64,000 bases of DNA from Streptomyces formicae (GCF_022647665.1 NZ_CP071872.1:1550001-1614000); one strand, 5' to 3'; counted from the first letter of the stretch, positions 7,969 through 18,678 are shown. Notes: a model not told the origin generated them from the sequence alone. Made by a program: numbers and translations.

Positions 7969-8187
7969 GTGCCCTGGATCAATCCGTACGTGAAGAAGGA
8001 CGGCACCCATGTCCGGGGGCACAGCCGGTGGGCTCCGGGGGCGCGACATCAGATGGCGGTTCTTGTTCTCGTGGGCATTGTGGTCTGTGGCTCAGGAAGT
8101 GGGCAGATCAAAATCGTCACCGGTGACAGTCGTACGGTTCCAGGTTCACGTCTCTCGGTGCCTGCTGTTACTGGAGGTCAGCGGTGA
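7969..8187 (+). CDS. Small single-span membrane protein, cassette partner of Mrr-like nuclease
   Basis: The 72-residue protein begins PWINPYVKKDGTHVRGH, a basic N-terminus, followed by one hydrophobic segment (VLVLVGIVV) and a polar tail. The GTG at 7969 has GAGGGGG five bases upstream. Its stop overlaps the next start (GTGA at 8184-8187), so the two genes are translationally coupled. I recognise the N-terminal pattern as one found beside nuclease genes in actinobacteria, but know no function. A role tied to the downstream nuclease is inferred from the coupling alone. Confidence 0.65.
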   Translation: MPWINPYVKKDGTHVRGHSRWAPGARHQMAVLVLVGIVVCGSGSGQIKIVTGDSRTVPGSRLSVPAVTGGQR

Positions 8188-8875
8188 GCCGCCGGCCCCC
8201 GGCGCGGCGGCCGCGGAGGCGCTCGTCAAGGAAGGCCAAAGGGCCCGATCCGGTACTGCTCGCCATCGCAGTTGTTGCGAGCGTGGGACTCGTCATGGCA
8301 GTGGTGCAGTGGTTGCTGGCGAACTGGTGGGTGCTCGTCGCCACAGCGCTGGTCGCGGCTTGCGCCGGTGGTTTCTGGCTCAAGCAGCAAGCGGATCGCG
8401 CACGCTGGGAACGCATTCGTTCGCAGGACCTGCGGTACCAGCTGTCCCAGCTCGACAGGCTCCACCACAGAGACTTCGAGTACGCGATACGCGACCTCAT
8501 GCGCCGGGACGGTTGTGCCGACGCAGTGCAGGTAGGCGGAGCCGGTGACAATGGGGCTGACGTAAAGGCCACCGACCCGCTTGGGCGGCGGTGGGTGATC
8601 CAGTGCAAGCACCGCAAGAACGGGGCTTCAGGATCGCCCGTCGGCACGCCTGACCTGCACGTGCTCAATGGCACTGGACGGCAGCTGCACGGAGGGGACG
8701 TGGTGGTGCTGGTGACGAACGGGCGCTTCACCGCAGGATGCACGCCTCTGGCCAAGTCCCAGAGGTGCACCTGGTGGACCGCCGGACGCTGGGGGAGTGG
8801 GCGGCGGGCTCGCGGCCGCTGTGGGAACTCCTGCACATGCTGCCCCCGCCCCGGAAGGCGTCTTCGCTGTCATGA
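8184..8875 (+). pseudogene. Membrane-anchored Mrr-like restriction endonuclease with frameshift
   Basis: Two hydrophobic segments (about residues 25-65) precede a restriction-endonuclease-fold domain, with FEYAIRDLMRRDG and the catalytic PD-(D/E)xK core seen as GDNGADV then VIQCKHRK. Reading from GTG 8184 stays in one frame to about 8764. There LAKSQ should continue as VHLVDRRTLGEWAAG, but those residues are in the next frame and end at a TGA at 8873-8875. A one-base loss near 8764 explains this. The uncorrected frame runs on with unrelated Cys/Arg-rich residues to 8945. Catalytic residues precede the shift, so partial function or a sequencing error are both possible. Such enzymes cleave modified or foreign DNA. 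Confidence 0.8.
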
Positions 8876-8990
8876 AGCAGGTGTGGGGCATGCTTCTCGG
8901 TCTCCCTCGCGAAGGGTGCCGCCTTGCAGCCTGTGGGGAAGCTGAAGACTCACACGCCACTCACACGCGATCAGTGACAGACAACGACAA

Positions 8991-9023
8991 AGAGCCGGAC
9001 CCTTTGGGACTGGGTCCGGCTCT
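8991..9023 (-). terminator. tRNA-Arg terminator hairpin
   Basis: AGAGCCGGACCC (8991-9002) pairs with GGGTCCGGCTCT (9012-9023) over a 9-nt loop, 55 bp beyond the tRNA 3' end on the minus strand. It corresponds in position to the hairpin at 1307-1343. Confidence 0.7.
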
Positions 9024-9043
9024 CAAAGTCTGGCACTTCAGCA

Positions 9044-9119
9044 GGTCAGCGGCTTGATCACGCTGTTCCGGCTTCTGTGCCCCCGGCAGGATTCGAACCT
9101 GCGCACACGGCTCCGGAGG
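9044..9119 (-). repeat. attR-like direct repeat including 3' half of tRNA-Arg
   Basis: This is the partner of 1362-1437 (75 of 76 identical). It begins 34 bp beyond the tRNA 3' end and reaches into the anticodon stem. The element side is to the left. The complete tRNA gene continues to the right into conserved chromosome. Confidence 0.85.
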
Positions 9120-9149
9120 CCGTTGCTCTATCCCCTGAGCTACGGGGGC
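9078..9149 (-). tRNA. tRNA-Arg (anticodon CCG)
   Basis: The 72-nt gene folds into a full cloverleaf: acceptor GCCCCCG/CGGGGGC with discriminator A, D arm GCTC...GAGC, anticodon stem ACGGC/GCCGT with loop CTCCGGA, and T arm GCAGG-TTCGAAT-CCTGC. The anticodon CCG reads CGG. CCA is not encoded. Its 3' half is repeated at 1396-1437, so this gene is the integration site of the island. As I recall, a tRNA-Arg at the matching S. coelicolor locus also carries an integrative element. Confidence 0.95.
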
Positions 9150-9178
9150 GTCCGCCGCTCTCGGCGGCGACGGGTAGA

Positions 9179-9209
9179 ACCCTACCAGCTTCGGTGGGGT
9201 GCCTGTGAA
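9179..9209 (-). promoter_or_regulatory. Candidate tRNA-Arg promoter
   Basis: On the minus strand TTCACA (9204-9209) and TAGGGT (9179-9184) are 19 bp apart, with the -10 box about 30 bp before the tRNA 5' end. The spacing is slightly long. Confidence 0.35.
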
Positions 9210-9266
9210 CAGGTATTTCCGGGGTGTGACCGGCGAGGGGTGCCTGCCGTGTCACCCGCAGTGGCC

Positions 9267-9310
9267 ACGCACCGCGCATGCACCGCGCACGCACCGCCCA
9301 TGCACGGACC
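9267..9310. repeat. Four tandem 11-bp repeats
   Basis: Consecutive units ACGCACCGCGC, ATGCACCGCGC, ACGCACCGCCC and ATGCACGGACC run without gaps in the region between tRNA-Arg and the response regulator gene. The alternating ACGC/ATGC starts suggest a 22-bp higher unit. No function is known. Confidence 0.7.
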
Positions 9311-9419
9311 TCCCGCGTCGGGGCCGCGCGTCCACCGGGGTCATCTCGTGGGTCCCCCGCACGGGTTGGAAGTGGGGAAAACCCGGACGCAGCCCCGCCG
9401 CGGGACCTACTCTCGAGTT

Positions 9420-9893
9420 GTGTCAGGCGTGTCCGGCCGGGTGCTCGTTGTTGATGACAACAGGGTTATTCGGCAGCTGATCAGGGTCAATCTCGAGCTG
9501 GAGGGCTTCGAGGTCGTGACCGCGGCCGATGGTGCCGAGTGCCTGGACGTCGTGCATCGGGTGAGGCCGGATGTGATCACGCTCGACGTGGTGATGCCTC
9601 GGCTCGACGGGCTGCGGACCGCCGCGCGGTTGCGGGCGGATCCGCGGACCAGGAAGGTGCCGGTCGCGATCATCAGCGCGTGTACGCAGTACGAGGTGGA
9701 GTCCGGGATCGCCGCCGGGGTGGACGCGTTTCTCGCGAAGCCCTTCGAGCCGGCGGAGCTGGTCAGGCTCGTGCGGAGGCTGATGCACCGGGAGCGCAAC
9801 GGTGAGCACGGCGAGCGCGGTGAGCACGGGGAGGGTCCGCCGTCCGTGGACGGCAGGCAAGGTGCCGGACGGGCGGGGAGCGCCCGGGGCTGA
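9420..9893 (+). CDS. Receiver-only response regulator
   Basis: The 157-residue protein is a CheY-like receiver domain. The acidic pair and phospho-acceptor are seen in VLVVDDN and DVITLDVVMPRLDG, the switch region in PVAIISACTQYEVESG, and the conserved Lys in FLAKPFEP. After residue 125 the tail is low-complexity (Gly/Glu/His-rich) with no output domain. No histidine kinase gene is near. The GTG at 9420 lies seven bases after TACTCT (9408-9413), which suggests a leaderless message; GTG 9429 is an alternative start. It immediately precedes nrtL. Confidence 0.85.
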   Translation: MSGVSGRVLVVDDNRVIRQLIRVNLELEGFEVVTAADGAECLDVVHRVRPDVITLDVVMPRLDGLRTAARLRADPRTRKVPVAIISACTQYEVESGIAAGVDAFLAKPFEPAELVRLVRRLMHRERNGEHGERGEHGEGPPSVDGRQGAGRAGSARG

Positions 9894-9948
9894 CCGCATG
9901 GCGGAATCGGTTAGCGATCACACCCCCTTCCTCCCATACGCTTGTCCC

Positions 9949-10992
9949 GTGACCCCCGCAGATCTCACCTGTACCGTTCTGGGCGCCGTACGCCGTGCGG
10001 TAGAGGAGGGTGCCCTCGGGGGAGTCGTGGCGGTGCCCGACCGGGTCAAGGTCGAGCGGCCCCGGCCCGGTGGCAGTGGGGACTACGCGACCAACGCCGC
10101 CCTGCGGCTCGCCCGCGAGGCCCGGCTGCCGGCCCGCGAGGTCGCCGAAGTGCTCTCCGCGGTGCTCAGGCGGCATCCGGGGATCGCCGGGGTCGAGATC
10201 ACCGGGCCCGGCTTCCTGAACATCACCCTGGCACGCGGCACGCGGGACGCGCTCCTGCGCGACATCCTCGTGAACATCCTGACGGACGGCAGCGGTTACG
10301 GGCACGGTCGCGCCCTGAGCGGTCAGATCGTCCAGCTCCGCCACCGGGCCGAGGTCCGCGCCGCCGTCACCGCCGATGCCGTGCGCAGGCTGCTGGAGGC
10401 GCAGGGCGCCCTTGTACGTGTGGACGGCGACCAGACGGCCGGCCCCGGACCCGTCCCCACCGTCGCGTACGAGCTGAGCCCCGTACCCGCCGGCGCCACC
10501 GCCCACGAACTGCACCGCCGCTTCGGGTCCGACGCCACCCGCTGGGCCCTGCTGCGGCCCGCCGGGCACGACCGGCCGAGGTTCGGCGACGAGCTCCTCC
10601 GCCAGCAGGAGAGCAACCCGCTGTTCCGGGTGCGGTACGCGTACGCGCGCAGCCGGGCGCTCACCCGCGCCGCCGCGCAGCTCGGCCTCACCCCCGAGTA
10701 CCGAGGACCCGAGTACCAGGACGACCTCGACGCCCCCGCCCTGCTCACCGCCCTCGGCGACCACCCCGCCGTCCTCGCGTCCGCGGCCCGGCTGCGCGCC
10801 CCCGACCGGGTCGCCCGCCACCTCGAGACCACGGCCGACGCCTTCCTCGGCTTCCAGCACACCGTGCTGCCCGTCGGCGACGAGAAACCCTCGGCCGCCC
10901 ACCGCTCCCGGCTCGCGCTCGCCGAAGCCGCCGGGACGGTGCTGGCCGGTGGCCTGTCCCTGCTCGGCATCAGCGCACCCGAACATCTGTAG
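9949..10992 (+). CDS. nrtL: ArgRS-related anticodon-binding protein NrtL
   Basis: The 347-residue protein has the arginyl-tRNA synthetase N-terminal additional domain (residues about 5-95, including [14 protein letters not shown] and [10 protein letters not shown]) and a C-terminal DALR anticodon-binding domain ([13 protein letters not shown] onward). The catalytic Rossmann domain with HIGH and KMSKS is absent, so it cannot charge tRNA. ArgRS proper is near 590 residues. In Streptomyces this truncated relative sits just upstream of lysA, as here. The GTG is seven bases past TACGCT (9937-9942), consistent with a leaderless start. Its role is unknown; a tRNA-sensing or regulatory role for the lysine/threonine genes is inference. 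Confidence 0.85.
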   Translation: MTPADLTCTVLGAVRRAVEEGALGGVVAVPDRVKVERPRPGGSGDYATNAALRLAREARLPAREVAEVLSAVLRRHPGIAGVEITGPGFLNITLARGTRDALLRDILVNILTDGSGYGHGRALSGQIVQLRHRAEVRAAVTADAVRRLLEAQGALVRVDGDQTAGPGPVPTVAYELSPVPAGATAHELHRRFGSDATRWALLRPAGHDRPRFGDELLRQQESNPLFRVRYAYARSRALTRAAAQLGLTPEYRGPEYQDDLDAPALLTALGDHPAVLASAARLRAPDRVARHLETTADAFLGFQHTVLPVGDEKPSAAHRSRLALAEAAGTVLAGGLSLLGISAPEHL

Positions 10993-11005
10993 TGAGAGAG
11001 TCAGC

Positions 11006-12397
11006 ATGAGCCGTTCCGCGCACCCCGCCGGGCCCCGTCACGGAGACGTCCTGCCCGAGGGCCACTACTCCGCCCCGCCCGCCGATCTGAACGTCCTCGA
11101 CCCGAAGGTCTGGGCGCGCACCGTCACCCGGAACGAGGACGGGGCCGTCACCGCCGGCGGGCTGGACGTGGCCCGGCTCGCCGAGGAGTTCGGCACCCCC
11201 GCGTACGTACTGGACGAGACCGACTTCCGTGCCCGCTGCCGGGCCTGGGCCGACGCCTTCGGCAAGGACGCCGACGTCTTCTATGCCGGAAAGGCGTTCC
11301 TCAGCCGCGCCGTCGTGCGCTGGCTGAAGGAGGAGGGGCTCAACCTGGACGTGTGCTCCGGGGGCGAGCTCACCACCGCCCTCGAGGCCGGAATGCCCGC
11401 CGAGCGGATCGCCTTCCACGGGAACAACAAGAGCGCGGAGGAGATCCACCGGGCCGTCGAGGCGGGCGTCGGGCGGATCGTCCTCGATTCCTTCCAGGAG
11501 ATCGTCCGCGTCGCGCACATCGCCCAGTCGCTCGGCAGGCGCCAGCGGGTCCAGATCCGGGTCACCGTCGGGGTCGAGGCGCACACCCACGAGTTCATCG
11601 CCACCGCGCACGAGGACCAGAAGTTCGGGCTCGCGCTGGCCGGCGGGCAGGCGGCCGAGGCCGTCCGCCGCGCCCTCCAGCTCGACGGCCTGGAGCTCAT
11701 CGGCATCCACTCGCACATCGGCTCGCAGATCTTCGACACCTCCGGCTTCGAGGTGGCCGCCCACCGGGTCGTCGGCCTGCTCAAGGCGATCCGCGACGAG
11801 CACGGCGTCGAGCTGCCCGAGATCGGCCTCGGCGGCGGCCTCGGCATCGCGTACACCTCCGACGACGACCCGCGCGAGCCGCACGAGATCGCCAAGGCGC
11901 TCAGCGAGATCGTCACCCGGGAGTGCGAGGCGGCCGGGCTGCGCACGCCCCGTATCTCCGTCGAGCCCGGGCGCGCGATCGCCGGGCCCACGGCCTTCAC
12001 CCTCTACGAGGTCGGCACGATCAAGCCGCTCGAAGGGCTGCGCACGTACGTCAGCGTCGACGGCGGCATGTCCGACAACATCCGCACCGCGCTGTACGAC
12101 GCCGAGTACAGCGTCGCGCTCGTCTCGCGCACGAGTGAGGCCGAGCCGATGCTCGTCCGTGTCGTCGGCAAGCACTGCGAAAGCGGCGACATCGTCGTAC
12201 GCGACGCCTTCCTGCCCGCCGACCTGGCGCCGGGCGACCTGATCGCGGTCCCCGCGACCGGCGCGTACTGCCGCTCGATGGCGAGCAACTACAACCACGC
12301 ACTCCGCCCGCCCGTCGTCGCGGTCCGCGACGGTGAGGCGCGTGTGATCGTCCGGCGCGAGACGGAGGAAGATCTCCTGCGTCTCGATGTCGGCTAA
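11006..12397 (+). CDS. lysA: Diaminopimelate decarboxylase
   Basis: LysA converts meso-diaminopimelate to L-lysine, the last step of lysine synthesis, using PLP in the cytoplasm. The 463-residue protein shows the PLP lysine in [10 protein letters not shown], the fold-III motifs [19 protein letters not shown] and VEPGRAI, the substrate Cys in CESGD, and the closing [10 protein letters not shown]. The ATG follows nrtL by 13 bp with GAGAG upstream, so the two genes are likely co-transcribed. Length is normal for actinobacterial LysA. Confidence 0.96.
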   Translation: MSRSAHPAGPRHGDVLPEGHYSAPPADLNVLDPKVWARTVTRNEDGAVTAGGLDVARLAEEFGTPAYVLDETDFRARCRAWADAFGKDADVFYAGKAFLSRAVVRWLKEEGLNLDVCSGGELTTALEAGMPAERIAFHGNNKSAEEIHRAVEAGVGRIVLDSFQEIVRVAHIAQSLGRRQRVQIRVTVGVEAHTHEFIATAHEDQKFGLALAGGQAAEAVRRALQLDGLELIGIHSHIGSQIFDTSGFEVAAHRVVGLLKAIRDEHGVELPEIGLGGGLGIAYTSDDDPREPHEIAKALSEIVTRECEAAGLRTPRISVEPGRAIAGPTAFTLYEVGTIKPLEGLRTYVSVDGGMSDNIRTALYDAEYSVALVSRTSEAEPMLVRVVGKHCESGDIVVRDAFLPADLAPGDLIAVPATGAYCRSMASNYNHALRPPVVAVRDGEARVIVRRETEEDLLRLDVG

Positions 12398-12492
12398 TGA
12401 AATAAACGTCTCAGGATCCGGACAAAACGCAGAAACGGCCGTCCGGTGAGTGAGACTGGTTCGCACCCTGCATGAGAACGAAACGAGGTCGG

Positions 12493-13794
12493 ATGATGCG
12501 TACGCGTCCGCTGAAGGTGGCGCTACTGGGCTGTGGAGTGGTCGGCTCAGAGGTGGCGCGCATCATGACGACGCACGCCGACGACCTCGCCGCGCGGATC
12601 GGCGCCCCGGTGGAGCTCGCCGGGGTCGCCGTCCGCCGCCCCTCCAAGGTCCGCGAGGGCATCGACCGCGAGCTCGTCACCACCGACGCCAAGGGGCTCG
12701 TCTCGCGCGGCGACATCGACGTCGTGGTCGAGGTGATCGGCGGCATCGAGCCGGCCCGCACCCTGATCACGACCGCCTTCGAGAACGGCGCCTCCGTCGT
12801 CTCCGCCAACAAGGCCCTGCTCGCCGAGGACGGCGCGACGCTCTACGCCGCCGCCGAGAAACACGGCCGCGACCTCTACTTCGAGGCCGCCGTCGCCGGC
12901 GCGATCCCGCTGATCAGGCCGCTGCGCGAGTCGCTCGCCGGCGACAAGGTCAACCGCGTCCTGGGCATCGTCAACGGCACCACGAACTTCATCCTCGACA
13001 AGATGGACACCTCCGGCGCGGGGTACTCCGAGGCGCTCGACGAGGCCACCGCCCTCGGGTACGCGGAGGCCGACCCGACGGCCGACGTCGAGGGCTTCGA
13101 CGCCGCAGCCAAGGCCGCGATCCTCGCCGGGATCTCCTTCCACACCCGCGTCCGCCTCGACGACGTGTACCGCGAGGGCATGACCGAGGTCACCGCCGCC
13201 GACTTCGCCTCCGCCAGGCGGATGGGCTGCACCATCAAGCTGCTGGCGATCTGCGAGCGCGCCGCCGACGGCAGGTCCGTCACCGCCCGCGTCCACCCCG
13301 CGATGATCCCGCTCAGCCACCCGCTGGCCTCCGTCCGCGGGGCGTACAACGCGGTCTTCGTCGAGGCCGAGGCCGCCGGGCGGCTGATGTTCTACGGTCC
13401 CGGCGCCGGCGGTGCGCCGACGGCGTCCGCCGTGCTCGGCGACCTCGTCGCCGTCTGCCGCAACAAGCTCGCCGAGGCCACGGGCCCGGGCGAATCCGCG
13501 TACACGCAGCTGCCCGTCAGCCCCATGGGCGAGGTGGTGACGCGGTACCACATCAGCCTCGACGTGGCCGACAAGCCGGGTGTGCTCGCCCAGGTCGCGA
13601 CGGTCTTCGCCGAGCACGGCGTATCCATCGACACGGTGCGGCAGCAGGGCCGGCCGGACGGGGACGGCGAGGCGTCGCTCGTCGTCGTCACCCATCGCGC
13701 GCACGACGCCGCCCTCTCCGGGACGGTCGAGGCGCTGCGCAATCTCGACACCGTGCATGGTGTCGCCAGCATCATGCGGGTTGAAGGAGAGTAA
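12493..13794 (+). CDS. hom: Homoserine dehydrogenase
   Basis: Hom reduces aspartate semialdehyde to homoserine with NAD(P)H, feeding threonine and methionine. The 433-residue protein has the nucleotide-binding GCGVVGSEVA at its start, the dehydrogenase domain with VNGTTNFILDKM and GYAEADPTADVEGFD, and a C-terminal ACT domain from about residue 350 (LDVADKPGVLAQVATVFAEH), which normally gives threonine feedback control. ATG 12493 is preferred over ATG 12472 because GAGG lies six bases before it. thrC follows after six bases, which indicates an operon. Confidence 0.96.
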   Translation: MMRTRPLKVALLGCGVVGSEVARIMTTHADDLAARIGAPVELAGVAVRRPSKVREGIDRELVTTDAKGLVSRGDIDVVVEVIGGIEPARTLITTAFENGASVVSANKALLAEDGATLYAAAEKHGRDLYFEAAVAGAIPLIRPLRESLAGDKVNRVLGIVNGTTNFILDKMDTSGAGYSEALDEATALGYAEADPTADVEGFDAAAKAAILAGISFHTRVRLDDVYREGMTEVTAADFASARRMGCTIKLLAICERAADGRSVTARVHPAMIPLSHPLASVRGAYNAVFVEAEAAGRLMFYGPGAGGAPTASAVLGDLVAVCRNKLAEATGPGESAYTQLPVSPMGEVVTRYHISLDVADKPGVLAQVATVFAEHGVSIDTVRQQGRPDGDGEASLVVVTHRAHDAALSGTVEALRNLDTVHGVASIMRVEGE

Positions 13795-13800
13795 GCACCC

Positions 13801-14868
13801 ATGAGCACTCGCACACACCAGTGGCGCGGAATCATCGAGGAGTACCGGGACCGGCTTCCGGTGACCGACACGACGCCGGTCGTCACGCTCGGCGAGGGCG
13901 GCACGCCGCTCGTCCACGCCCAGACCCTCTCCGAGGCCACGGGCTGTGAGGTGTATCTCAAGGTCGAGGGTGCCAACCCGACCGGGTCCTTCAAGGACCG
14001 CGGCATGACCATGGCGATCACCAAGGCGAAGGAGGAGGGCGCCCAGGCCGTCATCTGCGCCTCCACCGGGAACACCTCCGCCTCCGCGGCGGCGTACGGC
14101 GGCCGGGCCGGAATGGTCTCCGCCGTGCTGATCCCGCAGGGCAAGATCGCGATGGGCAAGCTGGGGCAGGCGCTGGTGCACGGCGCGAAGATCCTCCAGG
14201 TCGACGGGAACTTCGACGACTGCCTGGTGCTGGCCCGCGGTCTCTCCGAGAACTACCCGGTGGCACTGGTCAATTCGGTCAATCCCGTGCGCATCGAGGG
14301 CCAGAAGACCGCGGCCTTCGAGATCGTCGACGCGCTCGGCGACGCCCCCGACATCCATGTGCTGCCCGTCGGCAACGCCGGCAACATCACGGCGTACTGG
14401 AGGGGTTACAAGGAGTACGCGGCCGACTCGCTGGCCACGCACACCCCGCGCATGTGGGGCTTCCAGGCCTCCGGCTCGGCGCCCATCGTGCGCGGCGAGG
14501 TCGTCAAGGACCCGTCGACGATCGCGACCGCGATCCGGATCGGCAACCCGGCTTCCTGGGAGTTCGCGCTGGCGGCCCGGGACGAGTCGGGCGGCTTCAT
14601 CGATGAGGTGACGGACCGTCAGATCCTGCGGGCCTACAAACTGCTGGCCACGCGCGAGGGTGTCTTCGTCGAGCCGGCGTCGGCCGCCTCGGTCGCCGGT
14701 CTGCTGAAGGCCGCCGAGGAGGGCAAGGTCGACCGCGGCCAGAGGATCGTCTGCACGGTCACCGGCAACGGCCTCAAGGACCCCGACTGGGCGGTCGCCG
14801 GAGCGCCCCAGCCGGTCACGGTCCCGGTGGACGCCGCCGCCGCCGCGGAGCGGCTCGGGCTCGCATAG
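13801..14868 (+). CDS. thrC: Threonine synthase
   Basis: ThrC converts O-phosphohomoserine to L-threonine with PLP. The 355-residue protein is the short, bacterial-type enzyme. The PLP lysine is in [10 protein letters not shown], the phosphate-binding loop in [10 protein letters not shown], and the substrate loop in [13 protein letters not shown]. It follows hom by six bases with GGAGAG upstream of the ATG. A strong hairpin downstream at 14926-14957 ends this unit, so thrB is probably transcribed separately. Confidence 0.96.
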   Translation: MSTRTHQWRGIIEEYRDRLPVTDTTPVVTLGEGGTPLVHAQTLSEATGCEVYLKVEGANPTGSFKDRGMTMAITKAKEEGAQAVICASTGNTSASAAAYGGRAGMVSAVLIPQGKIAMGKLGQALVHGAKILQVDGNFDDCLVLARGLSENYPVALVNSVNPVRIEGQKTAAFEIVDALGDAPDIHVLPVGNAGNITAYWRGYKEYAADSLATHTPRMWGFQASGSAPIVRGEVVKDPSTIATAIRIGNPASWEFALAARDESGGFIDEVTDRQILRAYKLLATREGVFVEPASAASVAGLLKAAEEGKVDRGQRIVCTVTGNGLKDPDWAVAGAPQPVTVPVDAAAAAERLGLA

Positions 14869-14883
14869 CCGGCTCGCGGCGGC

Positions 14884-14921
14884 ACAGGCTTACGGCGGCA
14901 CAGGCATGCGGCGGCACACGG
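14884..14921. repeat. Three short direct repeats after thrC
   Basis: Three near copies of CGGCGGCACAGGC occur in a row just after the thrC stop and before the terminator hairpin. No function is evident. Confidence 0.5.
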
Positions 14922-14925
14922 CGCG

Positions 14926-14957
14926 CCGGACGCGTACGCGACCTCGTACGCGTCCGG
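14926..14957 (+). terminator. Terminator hairpin after thrC
   Basis: A perfect 13-bp stem (14926-14938 with 14945-14957, arm CCGGACGCGTACG) closes a 6-nt loop 57 bp after the thrC stop. There is no T run, as is usual in Streptomyces terminators. Confidence 0.75.
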
Positions 14958-15246
14958 TCCCGTCGCTCACTCCGGTACACACCGGCGGCGACGCCTCCCG
15001 CAGCCGATGCCCCGCACGGCCGATGCCTCCCATGACGGCATAAAGAGGCATGGCGGGAGGACGACACGCATCGTGCGCCCTCCCTGCGCCCTATGTCGCC
15101 GCAGAACCTTCCTTCGATAGGCTGTATTGACCCGCCCCGCCGCAGTCGCCGCGGTGTTGCCGCCGTTGCGGCCCCCGGGTCTTCCCGTATCCCCGCATCT
15201 CGTCCCGTATCTCGCACGGATCAGAACCAAGGAGTGTCGTCGAGCG
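14958..15246. other. thrB upstream region
   Basis: Together with the hairpin this makes a 378-bp gap between thrC and thrB. No gene is seen. It must contain the thrB promoter. TAGGCT at 15118-15123 is a possible -10 box, but no -35 partner at the right distance is convincing. Confidence 0.4.
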
Positions 15247-16164
15247 ATGGCCGGTCCCGCGTTCCGCGCCGCCGCCGTCCGGGTGCGCGTCCCCGCCACC
15301 AGCGCCAACCTCGGGCCGGGCTTCGATGCCCTCGGCCTCTCGCTGGGGCTGTACGACGACGTCGTCGTCCGGGTCGCGGACTCCGGGCTGCACATCGACA
15401 TCGCCGGTGAGGGCGCCGACACGCTGCCCCGTGACGAGGGCCATCTGCTCGTACGCTCGCTGCGCACCGCCTTCGACCTGCTCGGCGGACAGCCGCGCGG
15501 CCTCGAGGTCGTCTGCGCCAATCGCATTCCGCACGGCCGTGGTCTCGGCTCGTCCTCCGCCGCCATCTGCGCCGGCATCGTCGCCGCACGCGCGGTGACG
15601 ATAGGCGGCGACGCCCGGCTCGACGACGCGGCGCTGCTGGAGCTCGCCACCGAGATCGAGGGGCACCCCGACAATGTCGCCGCCTGCCTTCTCGGCGGCT
15701 TCACTCTTGCCTGGACCGAGGCCGGAGCGGCGCGCGCAATCAGGATGGACCCGTCGGATTCCATCGTTCCGGTGGTTTTCGTCCCGTCGAAGCCGGTGCT
15801 CACCGAGACCGCCCGCGGCCTGCTTCCGCGCACGGTCCCGCACGTCGACGCCGCCGTCAACGCGGGCCGTGCCGCGCTGCTCGTCGAGGCGCTGACCAGG
15901 CGCCCCGAGCTGCTGCTGCCGGCCACCGAGGACCGGCTCCACCAGGACTACCGCGCCCCCGCGATGCCGGAGAGCGTGGCCCTGGTCAACCGACTGCGCG
16001 CGGACGGCGTCCCCGCGGTCATCTCCGGTGCGGGGCCCACGGTGCTCGCACTGGTCGAGGACGGTGCGGCCGACAAGGTCGCACGGCTGGCCGGCGAGGG
16101 CTGGGCGGCGAACAGGCTGGCCCTCGACGCCGCGGGAGCGAGCGTTCTGCCGCTCGGCTCGTAG
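15247..16164 (+). CDS. thrB: Homoserine kinase
   Basis: ThrB phosphorylates homoserine with ATP and so supplies the substrate of the upstream ThrC. The 305-residue GHMP-kinase protein shows VPATSANLGPGFDALG near the N-terminus, the ATP loop PHGRGLGSSSAAICAG, EGHPDNVA, and the C-terminal SGAGPTVLAL. The ATG has GGAG 12 bases upstream, a rather long spacing, but no nearer in-frame start gives the conserved N-terminus. It completes the threonine branch although it is separated from hom-thrC by a terminator. Confidence 0.95.
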   Translation: MAGPAFRAAAVRVRVPATSANLGPGFDALGLSLGLYDDVVVRVADSGLHIDIAGEGADTLPRDEGHLLVRSLRTAFDLLGGQPRGLEVVCANRIPHGRGLGSSSAAICAGIVAARAVTIGGDARLDDAALLELATEIEGHPDNVAACLLGGFTLAWTEAGAARAIRMDPSDSIVPVVFVPSKPVLTETARGLLPRTVPHVDAAVNAGRAALLVEALTRRPELLLPATEDRLHQDYRAPAMPESVALVNRLRADGVPAVISGAGPTVLALVEDGAADKVARLAGEGWAANRLALDAAGASVLPLGS

Positions 16165-16546
16165 CGACACGGGATTGCCGGTGATGGAGAGGGGGAATGT
16201 TTGTTGGAGCCGGTAGTGTTAACCTCAAGTACGCAGCCCACATTCTTGTGGTGCGGTGCTTTGTGTCCCCATCCGGGACCACCCATTCTTCCGGGAGCCT
16301 CCCCAACTGCCTGAGCAGCCTGCCTGAGCAGTTTCGAGCACGCTCCGGAACCGGCACGAAACCCCTCGCTTCGCCAGGAGAGGGCCGAGCAGGGGGAACT
16401 CGGGCCGGGCCTTGCACGTACATCTCTTCCGCCGTATCCCGGCGGGACCACCGCCCCGGCACGGTTCGCAACCAAGGACCGCCGTCGGACAGCACAACCG
16501 GTCGCCGAGCCAGAAGGCCGACGTCCGCTCCAGGGAAGGACCCTTC
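16165..16546 (+). other. Long rho leader region
   Basis: This 382-bp gap precedes rho. TAGTGT at 16214-16219 is a plausible -10 box, which would give a leader of over 300 nt. A 13-bp unit CTGCCTGAGCAGC is tandemly repeated at 16307-16319 and 16320-16332. Long leaders that let Rho control its own synthesis are known in other bacteria; applying that here is inference. No leader peptide was convincing. Confidence 0.45.
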
Positions 16547-18568
<2,022 letters not shown>

Positions 18569-18588
18569 CGCCGTAGCGAAGGCAATGT

Positions 18589-18624
18589 GAACCGCCCCCG
18601 TCACACCGGTGACGGGGGCGGTTC
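18589..18624 (+). terminator. Strong terminator after rho
   Basis: A perfect 16-bp stem (18589-18604 with 18609-18624) closes a 4-nt loop 20 bp after the rho stop. Confidence 0.85.
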
Positions 18625-18661
18625 AGCGTTGTACGATCAGCGAGTTGCACGTGGGGGGGAA

Positions 18662-18678
18662 CGTATTTTCTGAATACG
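18662..18678. promoter_or_regulatory. Inverted repeat upstream of protease gene
   Basis: CGTATT-TTCTG-AATACG is a perfect inverted repeat in AT-rich DNA between the rho terminator and the protease gene. It is a candidate operator. The regulator is unknown. Confidence 0.4.

Noticed and set aside
10993..11005. Lysine riboswitch before lysA
   Set aside because: The gap from nrtL is only 13 bp, so there is no room for an aptamer.
10970..14442. Long minus-strand frames opposite lysA, hom and thrC
   Set aside because: They overlap well-identified biosynthetic enzymes and have no recognisable domain.
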